Positions 1-8,785 of a DNA stretch of 64,000 nt are shown one piece after another (within the stretch, counting starts at the first letter, position 1; each line of letters opens with the position of its first letter). Both the position numbers and the translations under genes were made by a program. Under the pieces are notes generated by a model, which was given only the letters and a program-made list of their open reading frames with translations, did not search any database and had not been told where the DNA came from. This DNA is from an uncultured Devosia sp. (GTDB taxonomy: Bacteria > Pseudomonadota > Alphaproteobacteria > Rhizobiales > Devosiaceae): the NCBI RefSeq assembly GCF_946479885.1, contig NZ_CAMLHM010000007.1, positions 1-64,000 on the forward strand, given 5' to 3'.

Positions 1-533
1 TGTTGGCCGGCAAGACGGCGCCGGTGCCGATGCTGCGCCCCGCTGGACTCCAGGCAAGCGCGCCGACCGCGAATGCGGGGGCGCCGGTCGCCGCGGCGAT
101 CGAGGCTCCTGCCGCCACCGGCAACCTGCCGCCGCCACCTCCGGCCAATTCCACCCTGGGTGCCCTGCCGACCGCGCAACCGGCAGTCGCCACCACCCAG
201 CCTGAAGCGCCTGCGGCCCAACCCGCAACGGCTGAGCCTACCGCCGCTGCCGCCATCCCGGGAGCGGTCGAAGTCGAGGCTCTGCCCAATTCCGCGCCCG
301 CCTATGCCCAGCTTGCGTCCTTGCGCACCGAAGAAGAGGCTCGCGAGGCGGCTCAACGCCTGGTCACCCGTTTCGGTCCGCTGTTTGGCGGCGCCAATAT
401 GGAAGTCCAGCGCGTCGATCTGGGTGCCCGCGGCATCTATTACCGCGTTCGCGTTCCCGCTGACTCCGCGCAGGCAGCCAGCAGCATCTGCACCAATGTC
501 ATCGCCGCTGGCGGCGATTGCGTCCTGATGTAA
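1..533 (+). CDS. SPOR-domain protein, C-terminal part (cut by window edge)
   Basis: The reading frame is already open at the left edge, so the true start lies outside the window. About 100 residues rich in Ala and Pro are followed by a C-terminal SPOR domain (roughly the last 80 residues, from YAQLASLRTEEEA to GGDCVLM). SPOR domains bind denuded glycan strands at the division septum, and such proteins normally have an N-terminal membrane anchor and a low-complexity periplasmic linker like the one seen here. It lies upstream of scpA. In many relatives a nagZ-type beta-hexosaminidase gene sits between the two; here only about 118 bp separate them. The SPOR assignment is secure; the rest of the protein cannot be seen. 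Confidence 0.85.
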   Translation, partial: LAGKTAPVPMLRPAGLQASAPTANAGAPVAAAIEAPAATGNLPPPPPANSTLGALPTAQPAVATTQPEAPAAQPATAEPTAAAAIPGAVEVEALPNSAPAYAQLASLRTEEEAREAAQRLVTRFGPLFGGANMEVQRVDLGARGIYYRVRVPADSAQAASSICTNVIAAGGDCVLM

Positions 534-536
534 TCA

Positions 537-560
537 GCGCCGGTCCTGAGGGACCGGTGC
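537..560 (+). terminator. Hairpin after the SPOR gene, possible terminator
   Basis: A 10-bp inverted repeat with one G-U type mismatch (gcgccggtcc / ggaccggtgc) and a TGAG loop starts 4 bp after the stop codon. No T-run follows, so it could be a weak or Rho-assisted terminator or a 3' stabilising hairpin. Confidence 0.4.
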
Positions 561-651
561 ACATCATCTGGTGCGGCGGCGGCGACGCTTGACGCCTGCT
601 GACCCAGCGGCCAAGGATGGCCCTAAGTTCCTGCAGCGCGGCACCGAGTTC

Positions 652-1440
652 ATGACGACTGCCCAGACCGACTGGTTTGACACGCCCGCCGAGCCGGCGG
701 CCGAAGATGTCATGTATGTCGACGTCGGCGGCTATGAAGGCCCGCTCGACCTGCTGCTCGACCTCGCCCGCCGCCAGAAGGTCGACCTTGCTGCCATTTC
801 CGTCCTGGCGCTGGCCGAGCAATATCTCGCCTTCATCGAAACGGTGCGCGAGAAGCGCATTGAGGTCGCGGCCGATTATCTGGTGATGGCGGCCTGGCTG
901 GCCTATCTCAAGAGCCGGCTGATGGTGCCGCAGGCGCCGTCCGACGATGAGCCGTCCGGCGAAATGCTCGCCGCCATGCTGCAATTCCGTCTCAAGCGGC
1001 TCGAAGCCATGCGTCGCGCCGCCAGTCAGCTGATGAACCGGCCGCGCCTGGGCTTCCAGGTCTATGCCCGCGGCATGCCCGAGCCGATCGAGATCAAGCG
1101 CACCAGCCTCTGGGAAGCCAGCCTCTACGATTTGCTCAAGGCCTATGCCGGTCAGCGCGAGCGTGGCATCACCACCGACTACACCCCCATCCAGCGCACC
1201 GTCTGGTCGCTGCAGGAGGCGCGAGATATCCTCCAGCGCCTGATCGGTGATAGCTTCGAATGGGTGTCGATGGATAGCTACCTGGCCGATTATCTGGGCA
1301 CCCCGGCCGAGCGCGCCACCATCCGCGCCTCGAGCTTCGCCTCGAGCCTCGAACTGGTCCGCACCGGCCAGATCGACCTGCGCCAGACCGAGACCTTCGG
1401 GCCGCTCCTGATGCGCCGCCGCAAGGCAGATCGCCCGTGA
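652..1440 (+). CDS. scpA: Segregation and condensation protein A
   Basis: A 262-residue kleisin-type subunit that joins SMC and ScpB to compact and segregate the chromosome. The N-terminal YEGPLDLLLDLARRQKVDL segment and the following AEQYLAFI and VMAAWLAYLKSRLM helices are characteristic of ScpA. The C-terminal part (about residues 175-255) would be the winged helix that contacts the SMC head. The frame stays open upstream to 571, but that stretch is Arg-rich and unlike the family, so the ATG at 652 is preferred; the ribosome binding site is weak. The stop overlaps the scpB GTG by 4 bp, implying translational coupling. Confidence 0.93.
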   Translation: MTTAQTDWFDTPAEPAAEDVMYVDVGGYEGPLDLLLDLARRQKVDLAAISVLALAEQYLAFIETVREKRIEVAADYLVMAAWLAYLKSRLMVPQAPSDDEPSGEMLAAMLQFRLKRLEAMRRAASQLMNRPRLGFQVYARGMPEPIEIKRTSLWEASLYDLLKAYAGQRERGITTDYTPIQRTVWSLQEARDILQRLIGDSFEWVSMDSYLADYLGTPAERATIRASSFASSLELVRTGQIDLRQTETFGPLLMRRRKADRP

Positions 1441-2093
1441 CCGACGTCGATGATGACAGCCCGCAGCTGCTCGAGCGCAATCTGCGCATTCTCGAGGCTA
1501 TCCTGTTCGCCTCTGATGAGCCTCTGGATGCCAACACTTTGCTACCCTATTTGGGCGAAGGGGTACGCGTAATCGAATGCCTGGAGACTCTCCAGCAGCG
1601 CTATGCGGGCAGGGGGGTCAATCTGGTTCGCCGTGGCGACAAATGGGCCTTCCGCACCGCCGAGGACCTGGGTTTCCTGCTGCGCCGTGACGAGCAGGAG
1701 AGCCGCCCGCTCTCCCGCGCCGCCCTCGAAACGCTGTCCATCATCGCCTACCACCAACCCGCCACCCGCGCCGAAATCGAGGAAGTCCGCGGCGTCGCCA
1801 CCGGCAAAGGCACCCTGGACCTGCTCATGGAAGCCGGCTGGATCCGCATGCGCGGTCGTCGCCGTACCCCCGGTCGCCCCGTAACCTACGGCACTACCGA
1901 CGCTTTTCTCGATCACTTCGGCCTGGAGAGTCTCAGCGACCTGCCGGGTCTGGACGAGCTCAAGGGGTCCGGATTGCTGTCGGGACGCCTGCCGCAGAAC
2001 CTCCAGATCCCGCTGCCATTCGGCGGCGCCCTGCGCGACGACGAGGACCCGCTGGAGCCCGACGACCAGGGCGGGGACGAGGACCGCGAATGA
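1437..2093 (+). CDS. scpB: Segregation and condensation protein B
   Basis: This 218-residue protein has the two winged-helix domains of ScpB. The stretch RAALETLSIIAYHQPATRAEIEEVRGV followed by LMEAGWIRMRGRR is the family hallmark. It dimerises and binds ScpA to form the SMC-ScpAB loader. It starts with GTG inside the scpA stop (GTGA overlap) and ends in an ATGA overlap with the next gene. The C-terminal tail, about 30 residues rich in Asp, Glu and Pro, is probably disordered. No smc gene lies nearby, which is normal. Confidence 0.93.
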   Translation: MTDVDDDSPQLLERNLRILEAILFASDEPLDANTLLPYLGEGVRVIECLETLQQRYAGRGVNLVRRGDKWAFRTAEDLGFLLRRDEQESRPLSRAALETLSIIAYHQPATRAEIEEVRGVATGKGTLDLLMEAGWIRMRGRRRTPGRPVTYGTTDAFLDHFGLESLSDLPGLDELKGSGLLSGRLPQNLQIPLPFGGALRDDEDPLEPDDQGGDEDRE

Positions 2094-3187
2094 TCGAAAA
2101 GACCAGCACTGACTGGGGCTTGCGCGGTACGACCGGCGTCAGCTTCGCCGCCACGCTCGAATTCGACGCGGTCGACGTCCGGCTCGCGGGCAGGGTGGTC
2201 CTCGACCGGTTCAGCCTCACCCTCAACCCCGGCGAGATCGTCTGCCTGCTCGGCGAATCCGGTTCCGGCAAGTCCACCGCCCTCCGCGTCGCCGCCGGCA
2301 TCCAGCCCGTGCAGGGTGGCGCCGTGCGCATCAACGGCCAGACCGTCTCGGCCCCCGGCACGACCATGGCCCCCGACCGCCGCGGTATCGGCTTGATGTT
2401 CCAGGATTTTGCTCTCTTTCCGCACCTGACTGTACTGCAGAACGTGCTGTTCGGCCTGCGCCGCCTGGGCCGTGATGCCGCGCTGGGGCAGGCCCGCGCT
2501 GCCCTGCGGCGCGTTGGCCTCGCCACGCGCGAGGGCGACTATCCCCACATGCTGTCCGGTGGCCAGCAGCAGCGCCTGGCGCTCGCCCGCAGCGTCGCCC
2601 CGCGCCCCAGCGTGCTGTTGCTCGACGAACCGTTTTCCAGCCTCGATGCCCGCCTGCGGGAGACGGTGCGCGAGGAGACCCTGTCGGTCCTGCGCGAAAC
2701 CCACGTTACCAGCCTCATCGTCACCCACGATCCCGAGGAAGCCATGGTCCTCGGGGATCGGGTGGCGCTGCTCCGTCGCGGCCGGATAGCCCAGATCGGC
2801 ACCGCCGCCGAGATCTACCGCCACCCGCTCGACCTCGACGCGGCTCGGTTCTTCTCCCCGCTGAGCGAGATCGACAGCATCGTATCCAATGGCAGCGCGG
2901 CCACGCCGCTGGGGCCTGTCGCGGTGCCTGATCTGGCCGATGGCACCCGGGTAACGGTGGCCATTCGACCGGCCGGCGGCGCCGCCATGAGCATCACCAG
3001 GCCAGGTACGCCCGGTCGCATTATCGGCAAGCATGACGCCATCGGCATCGACATCTGCCAGGTCATGGTGGATGGGCTGGATGCCCCGCTCGGCCTGCGC
3101 CAGCCGTCCGATGCGGCGATGGGGGTGGGACAAGACGTCTTCGTGACCTTGAACCCGGAACACGTTCTTGTGTTTGCGCGCGATTGA
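2090..3187 (+). CDS. ABC transporter ATP-binding protein (iron/polyamine importer type), orphan
   Basis: A 365-residue nucleotide-binding subunit resembling FbpC/PotA ATPases. Visible motifs are Walker A GESGSGKST (55-63), signature LSGGQQQ (155-161), Walker B VLLLDE (175-180) and the switch His in VTHDPEEA (213). Residues from about 245 to the end look like a TOBE-type regulatory domain. No permease or solute-binding protein is adjacent, so the substrate cannot be named. The start overlaps scpB (ATGA), placing it in the same transcript between scpB and tatA. It may serve a transporter encoded elsewhere. Confidence 0.88.
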   Translation: MIEKTSTDWGLRGTTGVSFAATLEFDAVDVRLAGRVVLDRFSLTLNPGEIVCLLGESGSGKSTALRVAAGIQPVQGGAVRINGQTVSAPGTTMAPDRRGIGLMFQDFALFPHLTVLQNVLFGLRRLGRDAALGQARAALRRVGLATREGDYPHMLSGGQQQRLALARSVAPRPSVLLLDEPFSSLDARLRETVREETLSVLRETHVTSLIVTHDPEEAMVLGDRVALLRRGRIAQIGTAAEIYRHPLDLDAARFFSPLSEIDSIVSNGSAATPLGPVAVPDLADGTRVTVAIRPAGGAAMSITRPGTPGRIIGKHDAIGIDICQVMVDGLDAPLGLRQPSDAAMGVGQDVFVTLNPEHVLVFARD

Positions 3188-3247
3188 ACCTATTTCTGAC
3201 CTATCTTTCGCGTGTAACGCGTTCTGAAGAATTCTAGGGAGACCAAA

Positions 3248-3457
3248 ATGCACGCGCCAGGAATTTGGGGCATTCTCGTCGTCGCCGTCGTCGTGATCCT
3301 GTTGTTCGGTCGCGGCAAGATTTCCGGCATGATGGGTGAAGTTGCCTCGGGCATCAAAGCCTTCCAGAAGGGCATGAAGGACGACGACAAGCCGGTCGAG
3401 CGCGTCACCACCGCCGCCGACACAGCCGTTCGCGAGCCGGAGAACAAGGACGTCTGA
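3248..3457 (+). CDS. tatA: Twin-arginine translocase subunit TatA
   Basis: A 69-residue protein with one N-terminal transmembrane helix (about residues 6-20), the FGRGKI hinge typical of TatA, an amphipathic helix to about residue 45 and a short polar tail. TatA oligomerises to form the passage for folded proteins exported by the Tat pathway. A clear ribosome binding site (aggga) lies 8 bp before the ATG. tatB and tatC follow directly, giving the canonical tatABC order. Confidence 0.95.
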   Translation: MHAPGIWGILVVAVVVILLFGRGKISGMMGEVASGIKAFQKGMKDDDKPVERVTTAADTAVREPENKDV

Positions 3458-3505
3458 GGACGTCTGATCCTGACGGCCATGCCGCTGCTTTGAAGGAATA
3501 GGACT

Positions 3506-4237
3506 ATGCTCGGCTTGGGTTGGACAGAGATGCTGGTGATCGGCATCGCGGCGCTGATTGTCATCGGCCCCAAGGACTTGCCGGTGGTGATGAACCGCGT
3601 CGGCAAGATCGTCGGGCAGATACGGCGCATGGGCAACGAGTTCCAGCGCGAAATCAACAAGACCACCGGGCTCGACGAGGTGCGCAACCTGCGCAACTCG
3701 ATCACCGCACCACTCAAGAAGACCAGCGACGAAATCCGCAAGGAGTTCAACGCCATGACGCCGACCGGCCCAAAGCCGAGCGGTATCATCAAGCCCGCTG
3801 ACCCCAAGGCCGAGAGCGTGGTCGACGAGATCAAGGCTGCTGCCGGAATGACGCCGGCCAAGACCGCCGACCAGGTCGCTGCCGAAGCGGGCTTCAAGCC
3901 GGCCGGTCCCGCACCCGTCGCCCCCAAGGCAACGGTCTCCGCTCCCGCCAGGAAGCCTGCTGCAAAGAAGCCCGCCGCCAAGAAGGCGCCGGTGAAGGCC
4001 GCTGCAGCGCCGACGCGGCCGGTCGTGGCCAAGGATCTGGCGCCGCTGGAAGCGGTACCAAATCCGGCTGAATCCAAACCCATCGCCAAGCCGGCGAAAA
4101 AGCCCCGCACGCCCAAGGTGGTCGAGCAGGCTGCCGTGCCGGCGCTGCCGACCGAGCCAGCGGATTCGCCGGCGACCAAGACCCCGCGGGCTCGCGCGCC
4201 GCGCAAGACCACCGCAGCGAAAGCCGGAAGCGAATAG
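3506..4237 (+). CDS. tatB: Twin-arginine translocase subunit TatB
   Basis: 243 residues. The N-terminal membrane helix (MLGLGWTEMLVIGIAALIVI) and the GPKDLPVVMNRVGKIVGQ segment identify TatB, which forms the receptor complex with TatC for twin-arginine signal peptides. After about residue 90 comes a long low-complexity tail rich in Ala, Lys and Pro, including KKPAAKKAP-type repeats, making the protein clearly longer than enterobacterial TatB. Such extensions are common in this order. The ribosome binding site gaagga precedes the ATG, and tatC begins 3 bp after the stop. Confidence 0.95.
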   Translation: MLGLGWTEMLVIGIAALIVIGPKDLPVVMNRVGKIVGQIRRMGNEFQREINKTTGLDEVRNLRNSITAPLKKTSDEIRKEFNAMTPTGPKPSGIIKPADPKAESVVDEIKAAAGMTPAKTADQVAAEAGFKPAGPAPVAPKATVSAPARKPAAKKPAAKKAPVKAAAAPTRPVVAKDLAPLEAVPNPAESKPIAKPAKKPRTPKVVEQAAVPALPTEPADSPATKTPRARAPRKTTAAKAGSE

Positions 4238-4240
4238 ACC

Positions 4241-5059
4241 ATGGCCGACGCCAAGCAGATCGAAGACAACAGCAAACCGGTCGAGGACGAACTGGCCGGC
4301 AGCGAAGCGCCGCTGCTCGAGCATCTCGTCGAGCTGCGCAAGCGGCTGATCTACTCGGCCGTCACCATCGTCGCGCTGATGGCTTTCTGCTTCATTTTCG
4401 CCAGCACCATCTACGAGTGGCTGCTGATCCCCTACAAGAATGCCGTACCCGGCGCGAACCTGATCTTCACCGCCCCTCAGGAACTGTTCTTCACCTACCT
4501 GAACGTGGCGCTGTTCGGCGCGATCTTCCTCGGTTTCCCGATGGTTGCCAGCCAGATCTACATGTTCGTGGCGCCGGGCCTCTATAAGCACGAACGCCGC
4601 GCATTCCTGCCCTATCTCGTGGCGACGCCGATCTTCTTCGTCGCTGGCGCAGCCTTGGTCTATTTCATCGTTCTGCCCATGGCGCTGCACTTCTTCGCCG
4701 GAATGCAGACCGAGGATATCGAGATGCTGACCAGCGTCAGCGAGTATCTCGGCCTCGCCATGTTGCTGATCCTCGCCTTCGGCGTCTGCTTCCAGCTGCC
4801 GGTGGTGCTCACGCTGCTGGCTCAAATCGACCTGATTAATGTCGACGCGTTGAGGAAGGGTCGCCGCTATGCCATCGTCGGCATCCTGATCTTCGCGGCC
4901 TTCATCACCCCGCCCGATCCGATCTCCCAGATCGGCCTTGCCGTACCCATGTACCTGCTCTACGAACTCTCGATCATCTCGGTTCGGATGGTCGAGAAGC
5001 GCCGCGCCGCCGCCTTGGCGGCGCAGGAAGCGGAAATCTCCGGCTCATCATCCGAGTAA
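4241..5059 (+). CDS. tatC: Twin-arginine translocase subunit TatC
   Basis: 272 residues with six predicted membrane segments. The cytoplasmic N-terminus carries the conserved LLEHLVELRKRL motif that recognises the RR signal peptide, and the FITPPDPISQ motif lies near the last helices. It is the multispanning core of the Tat receptor. It is followed by a 128-bp gap before serS with no terminator, so read-through into serS-surE is possible. Confidence 0.96.
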   Translation: MADAKQIEDNSKPVEDELAGSEAPLLEHLVELRKRLIYSAVTIVALMAFCFIFASTIYEWLLIPYKNAVPGANLIFTAPQELFFTYLNVALFGAIFLGFPMVASQIYMFVAPGLYKHERRAFLPYLVATPIFFVAGAALVYFIVLPMALHFFAGMQTEDIEMLTSVSEYLGLAMLLILAFGVCFQLPVVLTLLAQIDLINVDALRKGRRYAIVGILIFAAFITPPDPISQIGLAVPMYLLYELSIISVRMVEKRRAAALAAQEAEISGSSSE

Positions 5060-5111
5060 GCCTCTCCCATCTCGGGCGAGGCAATGGCGGCAGCATCACT
5101 GCCCGCTCTTG

Positions 5112-5132
5112 GTTCGACAGGCTGACCATGAG
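5112..5132 (+). repeat. Fragment of dispersed extragenic repeat
   Basis: A 21-bp segment between tatC and serS (gttcgacaggctgaccatga and one more base) matches the left arm of the larger hairpin element at 14082-14184 with two differences. It appears to be a half or decayed copy of that repeat family. Confidence 0.5.
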
Positions 5133-5187
5133 TGCGACGACCCAGCCTGCACCAACCAGAGAGGCGGGCAGGGACCCGTAGCAACCG

Positions 5188-6519
5188 ATGTTCGATATCA
5201 AGTGGATCAGAGCCAACGCCGAAGCCTTCGACGCTGCCGTTTCGCGGCGCAAGGGGATATCGGTCCGCTCCTCTGATCTGCTCGCCATCGATGATCGGCG
5301 CCGTGACATCATCCTTCGGCTCAATGAAGCGCAGGAGAAGCGCAACGCGCTGTCCAAGCAGATCGGCCAGGCCAAGGCCCAGAAGGACGAGGCCAAGGCC
5401 GCTGAGCTGATGGCCGAAGTCGGGCGCCTCAAGGACTTCATCCCGCAGGGTGAAGCCGACGAACGCGCCATCGAGCTCGAATTGCGCAATGCCCTGTCGG
5501 TCATTCCGAACCTGGTATTCGAGGATGTACCTGACGGCAGCGACGAAAGCGGCAATGTCGAGTATTTCGGTCGAAACGGCTCGCCCGACACGGCGGCCAA
5601 AGTGCGCGCGCCGCGCCCGACGTTCACCTTTGCGCCCAAGGAGCATTACGAAATCGGCGTGGCCGCACGCGGCGACATGGATTTCGAGATCGCGGCCAAG
5701 CTCTCCGGCAGCCGCTTTGTCGTGCTCAAGGGGCAGGTGGCCCGGCTGGAACGCGCCCTAGGGCAGTTCATGTTGGATCTGCACACGACAGAGCATGGCT
5801 ATACCGAAGTGCAGCCGCCCCTGCTGGTCAGGGACGATGCCCTGTTTGGCACCAACCAGCTGCCCAAGTTCGAGGAAGACCTGTTCTTCACCCCGCACGG
5901 CGACACCAGGCTGGCGCTTATCCCGACCGCTGAAGTCCCGCTAACCAACTTTGTCCGCGAATCCATTGTCGCCGAGGAGGAACTCCCCCTCCGCCTCACC
6001 GCGCTCACGCCCTGCTTCCGCTCCGAAGCCGGTTCGGCCGGTCGCGACACGCGCGGCATGCTGCGCCAGCATCAGTTCAACAAGGTGGAGATGGTGTCGA
6101 TCACCACTCCCGAAACCTCTGTTGACGAGCATGAGCGCATGCTCGCCTGCGCCGAGACCGTGTTGCAGCGCCTCGGCCTCCACTACCGCGTCATGAACCT
6201 GTGCACCGGCGATATCGGCTTCGGGGCCAAGAAGACCTATGACCTCGAAGTCTGGCTGCCCGGCCAGGACACCTATCGTGAGATATCCTCGGTCTCGGTC
6301 TGCGGTGATTTCCAGGCCCGCCGCATGGATGCGCGCTATCGCCCCGCCGGCGAAAAGCAGGCGCCGCGCTTCGTCCACACGCTCAACGGCTCCGGCACGG
6401 CTGTCGGCCGCTGCCTCATTGCCGTGATGGAGAACTACCAGCAGGAAGACGGCTCCGTCCTCGTGCCAGACGTGCTCCAGCCTTATATGGGTGGCCTCAA
6501 GTCCATCGGCGGACGCTGA
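5188..6519 (+). CDS. serS: Seryl-tRNA synthetase
   Basis: A 443-residue class II aminoacyl-tRNA synthetase that charges tRNA-Ser (and tRNA-Sec where present). The start MFDIKWIR fits the family. Residues about 30-105 form the long antiparallel coiled coil that grips the tRNA variable arm. Motif 2 is seen as TPCFRSEAG and motif 3 as [18 protein letters not shown] near the C-terminus. The length is normal. surE starts within the serS stop codon, so the two are cotranscribed. Confidence 0.97.
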   Translation: MFDIKWIRANAEAFDAAVSRRKGISVRSSDLLAIDDRRRDIILRLNEAQEKRNALSKQIGQAKAQKDEAKAAELMAEVGRLKDFIPQGEADERAIELELRNALSVIPNLVFEDVPDGSDESGNVEYFGRNGSPDTAAKVRAPRPTFTFAPKEHYEIGVAARGDMDFEIAAKLSGSRFVVLKGQVARLERALGQFMLDLHTTEHGYTEVQPPLLVRDDALFGTNQLPKFEEDLFFTPHGDTRLALIPTAEVPLTNFVRESIVAEEELPLRLTALTPCFRSEAGSAGRDTRGMLRQHQFNKVEMVSITTPETSVDEHERMLACAETVLQRLGLHYRVMNLCTGDIGFGAKKTYDLEVWLPGQDTYREISSVSVCGDFQARRMDARYRPAGEKQAPRFVHTLNGSGTAVGRCLIAVMENYQQEDGSVLVPDVLQPYMGGLKSIGGR

Positions 6520-7283
6520 TGAGCCTGCGCATCCTCATCACCAATGACGATGGTGTGGATGCGCCTGGCATCGCCATCATGGCCGACATCGCGCGCAGTC
6601 TGAGCGACGATGTTTGGATCGTGGCCCCCGATGGCAACCAGTCGGGGGCAGGGCACCGCTTTACCCTCGGCCGCGAACTCGAGGTTATCAGGCGTGATGA
6701 CCGCAGCTTTGCCGTGATTGGCGGCTCGCCCGCCGACTGCGTTGTCGCCGGCATGACTCACCTTCTGGGCGACAGGCCCGCCGACGTGGTGCTGTCGGGT
6801 GTCAATGCCGGACAGAATCTCGGCGATATCATCAATGCCTCGGGCACCGCTGCCGGTGCGCGGGAAGGGGCTCTGCAGGGTGCCATCGGCATCGCGATGA
6901 GCCAGGGCATCAACTACGAGCACGGGCGCGAAGTCGACTGGGCCAATTCCATCCGCCACGGCGCTGCCGTCGCTCGCGCGGTGATCGGTGTCGCGCAGAG
7001 CGGCGGCTACTACAACGTCAACTTCCCCTTCTGCGACCCCGACGCCACCAAAGGCATCGCCGTCGTCCCGCACCAGCGCTTTTCGCGCTCGCCGTTCCGC
7101 TATTATCCCAGCGACAACGCAGGCAAGTTCTTCATCGCCATTCCCGAAACGCCGATGCCGCTCGATCCGGGGGCCGACTTCGAAGTGCTTCGCCGCGACG
7201 GCTACGTGACGGTGACGCCGATGCTGTTGCAGCAGACCGATGTCGCCGCGGTCGAGCGGCTGCGCGGGACGTTGTCGCTCTAG
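6519..7283 (+). CDS. surE: 5'/3'-nucleotidase SurE
   Basis: 254 residues, a metal-dependent nucleoside monophosphate phosphatase and exopolyphosphatase. The N-terminal metal-binding ILITNDDGVDAPG motif, the GNQSGAGHRFTL segment and LSGVNAGQNLGDI are all present. The ATG shares one base with the serS stop (TGATG). In many proteobacteria surE is followed by pcm (protein-L-isoaspartate methyltransferase) and then nlpD; here pcm is missing from the locus and nlpD follows after 157 bp. Confidence 0.96.
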   Translation: MSLRILITNDDGVDAPGIAIMADIARSLSDDVWIVAPDGNQSGAGHRFTLGRELEVIRRDDRSFAVIGGSPADCVVAGMTHLLGDRPADVVLSGVNAGQNLGDIINASGTAAGAREGALQGAIGIAMSQGINYEHGREVDWANSIRHGAAVARAVIGVAQSGGYYNVNFPFCDPDATKGIAVVPHQRFSRSPFRYYPSDNAGKFFIAIPETPMPLDPGADFEVLRRDGYVTVTPMLLQQTDVAAVERLRGTLSL

Positions 7284-7440
7284 GGCCTGCCGCGCTCCTC
7301 GGTGACCGCCAGCCCTTAACCTTACCCAATCCAGAATCCGGCCGTCACGATTTCGCTCAAATCGCATCGGCTTTAAACTCGTCTTTACCTTACCGGCTTA
7401 GTCTCAAACTCGTGTTGAGTACCTGCGTACGAGTAAGCTG

Positions 7441-8733
7441 ATGAGTATCCGCGTATCCCGTCGGGCGCCCAAAGGTGCCGTGGCAATGGTTGGCCTGGTG
7501 GCCGCCGCCGTCGCACTTTCAGGCTGTTCCAGTCTCGGTAGCCGGAGCTTCGGCGACCCAACGACCACCAGCTCTCTGCCGCAGAGTGCGCCGACAAGCT
7601 ATAGCCAGCCCATGCCGGCTAGCCTGGGTGCCCCCCAGAATATGACGGCCGAGACCCAGTTCCTGCCGCCCGCAAATGTCGGCGGTGGCTGGAACAACCC
7701 GACGACAGCTGCGACGCAGCCGGCGTGGAACCAGCCGGCCCAGCCTGCCTGGAACCAGCCCGCCACGGCAACGGCCAGCGCTATGCCTTCCGTTCAGTCC
7801 CAAGACCTTCCTGTACTGAGTAATCCGTCTTCTCAGGGATCCCTCCCCACCATGCAAGCACAGCCCGCCCTCGCGTCGGCCGCCCCGATGCCGTCTCCCG
7901 CTGCCCTCGGCAGCCTGCCGACCAACAATTCGGTGCCCGCGCTGGCCGCGGCCACGCCCGCCGCACCGACCCTGCCGGGCGCTGCGACCAATGCCTTTAC
8001 CCACACCATTGCCAGCGGCGAGTCGCTCTATACGATCGCCCGCCGCTACGAGGTCACCACCCAGGCCATCGTCCAGGCGAACAACCTGTCGTCACCCGAC
8101 AAGATCGTGGTTGGTCAGAAGGTGATCATTCCAGGGCGTGCCGACCTCCTGGCCACCAAGGCGCCGACCACGCAGGTCGCCAGCGCCACGCCGATGGCTG
8201 CGCCGGCCCCCGCCCAGCAGACCCTGCCGCAGGCCGCGCCCAACGCGCTGCAGGCCGCCGCGCCCGCGGCAACGCCCCTGCCTGCCGTCGCCCCGCAGGC
8301 CGCTCCGGCTCAGGCAGCGCCTGTCCAGGTCGCCAGCGTTCCGGCCGCCGAGCCGGCCATGTCGGGTAGCGACAAGTTCCGTTGGCCCGTCAGCGGCCGT
8401 GTCATGGTCGACTTCGCTTCGTCCAAGGGCACCGGCATCAATATCGAGGTTCCTGAAGGTTCCGCCGTCAAGGCCGCCGAGAACGGCACCGTGATCTATG
8501 TCGGTTCCGGTGTCGAAGGCTACGGCAACCTGATCCTGATCCGCCACCCGAACGGCTATGTCTCGGCCTATGCCCACCTGCAGTCCATGAGCGTTGCCAA
8601 GGGGGCCGTCGTCGGCCGCGGCGACACCATCGGCGCCGCCGGCATGACGGGCTCTGTGACCAAGCCGCAACTGCATTTCGAACTGCGCAAGGGCGCCACC
8701 CCGGTCGATCCGGTGCCGCTCCTGGCCGGTTGA
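7441..8733 (+). CDS. nlpD: NlpD-like lipoprotein with LysM and degenerate M23 domain
   Basis: 430 residues. The N-terminus has a lipoprotein signal with lipobox LSGC, followed by a long Pro/Ala/Gln-rich linker. A LysM peptidoglycan-binding domain spans about 188-230, with a second Ala/Pro linker to about 312 and a LytM/M23 domain at 313-430. Catalytic M23 enzymes have HxGxD and HxH metal ligands; here these positions read GTGIN (G330, N334) and QLH (Q410), so it is probably a non-catalytic activator of an amidase, as NlpD and EnvC are in Escherichia coli. The YAHL histidine is retained. Position after surE supports the assignment. Confidence 0.85.
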   Translation: MSIRVSRRAPKGAVAMVGLVAAAVALSGCSSLGSRSFGDPTTTSSLPQSAPTSYSQPMPASLGAPQNMTAETQFLPPANVGGGWNNPTTAATQPAWNQPAQPAWNQPATATASAMPSVQSQDLPVLSNPSSQGSLPTMQAQPALASAAPMPSPAALGSLPTNNSVPALAAATPAAPTLPGAATNAFTHTIASGESLYTIARRYEVTTQAIVQANNLSSPDKIVVGQKVIIPGRADLLATKAPTTQVASATPMAAPAPAQQTLPQAAPNALQAAAPAATPLPAVAPQAAPAQAAPVQVASVPAAEPAMSGSDKFRWPVSGRVMVDFASSKGTGINIEVPEGSAVKAAENGTVIYVGSGVEGYGNLILIRHPNGYVSAYAHLQSMSVAKGAVVGRGDTIGAAGMTGSVTKPQLHFELRKGATPVDPVPLLAG

Positions 8734-8754
8734 TCCCGCGCAAACTAAGCGAAG

Positions 8755-8778
8755 ACCCCCGCGAAAGCGGGGGTTTTT
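8755..8778 (+). terminator. Rho-independent terminator after nlpD
   Basis: A perfect 8-bp stem (acccccgc / gcgggggt) with a GAAA tetraloop is followed by TTTTT. It ends the nlpD transcript and lies between two convergent genes. Confidence 0.9.
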
Positions 8779-8785
8779 GTTTGTG

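Noticed and set aside
1913..4825. A very long open frame on the minus strand across scpB, the ABC ATPase and tatABC (and similar ones opposite uvrA, gyrA and mfd)
   Set aside because: They lie antisense to well-recognised genes, have His/Arg/Gly/Asp-skewed composition without domain resemblance, and are expected by-products of GC-rich codon use.
5128..5181. 17-codon open frame just before serS as a possible leader peptide
   Set aside because: It has no Ser codon cluster of the kind expected for a serine attenuator, and its start lies inside a fragment of a dispersed repeat.
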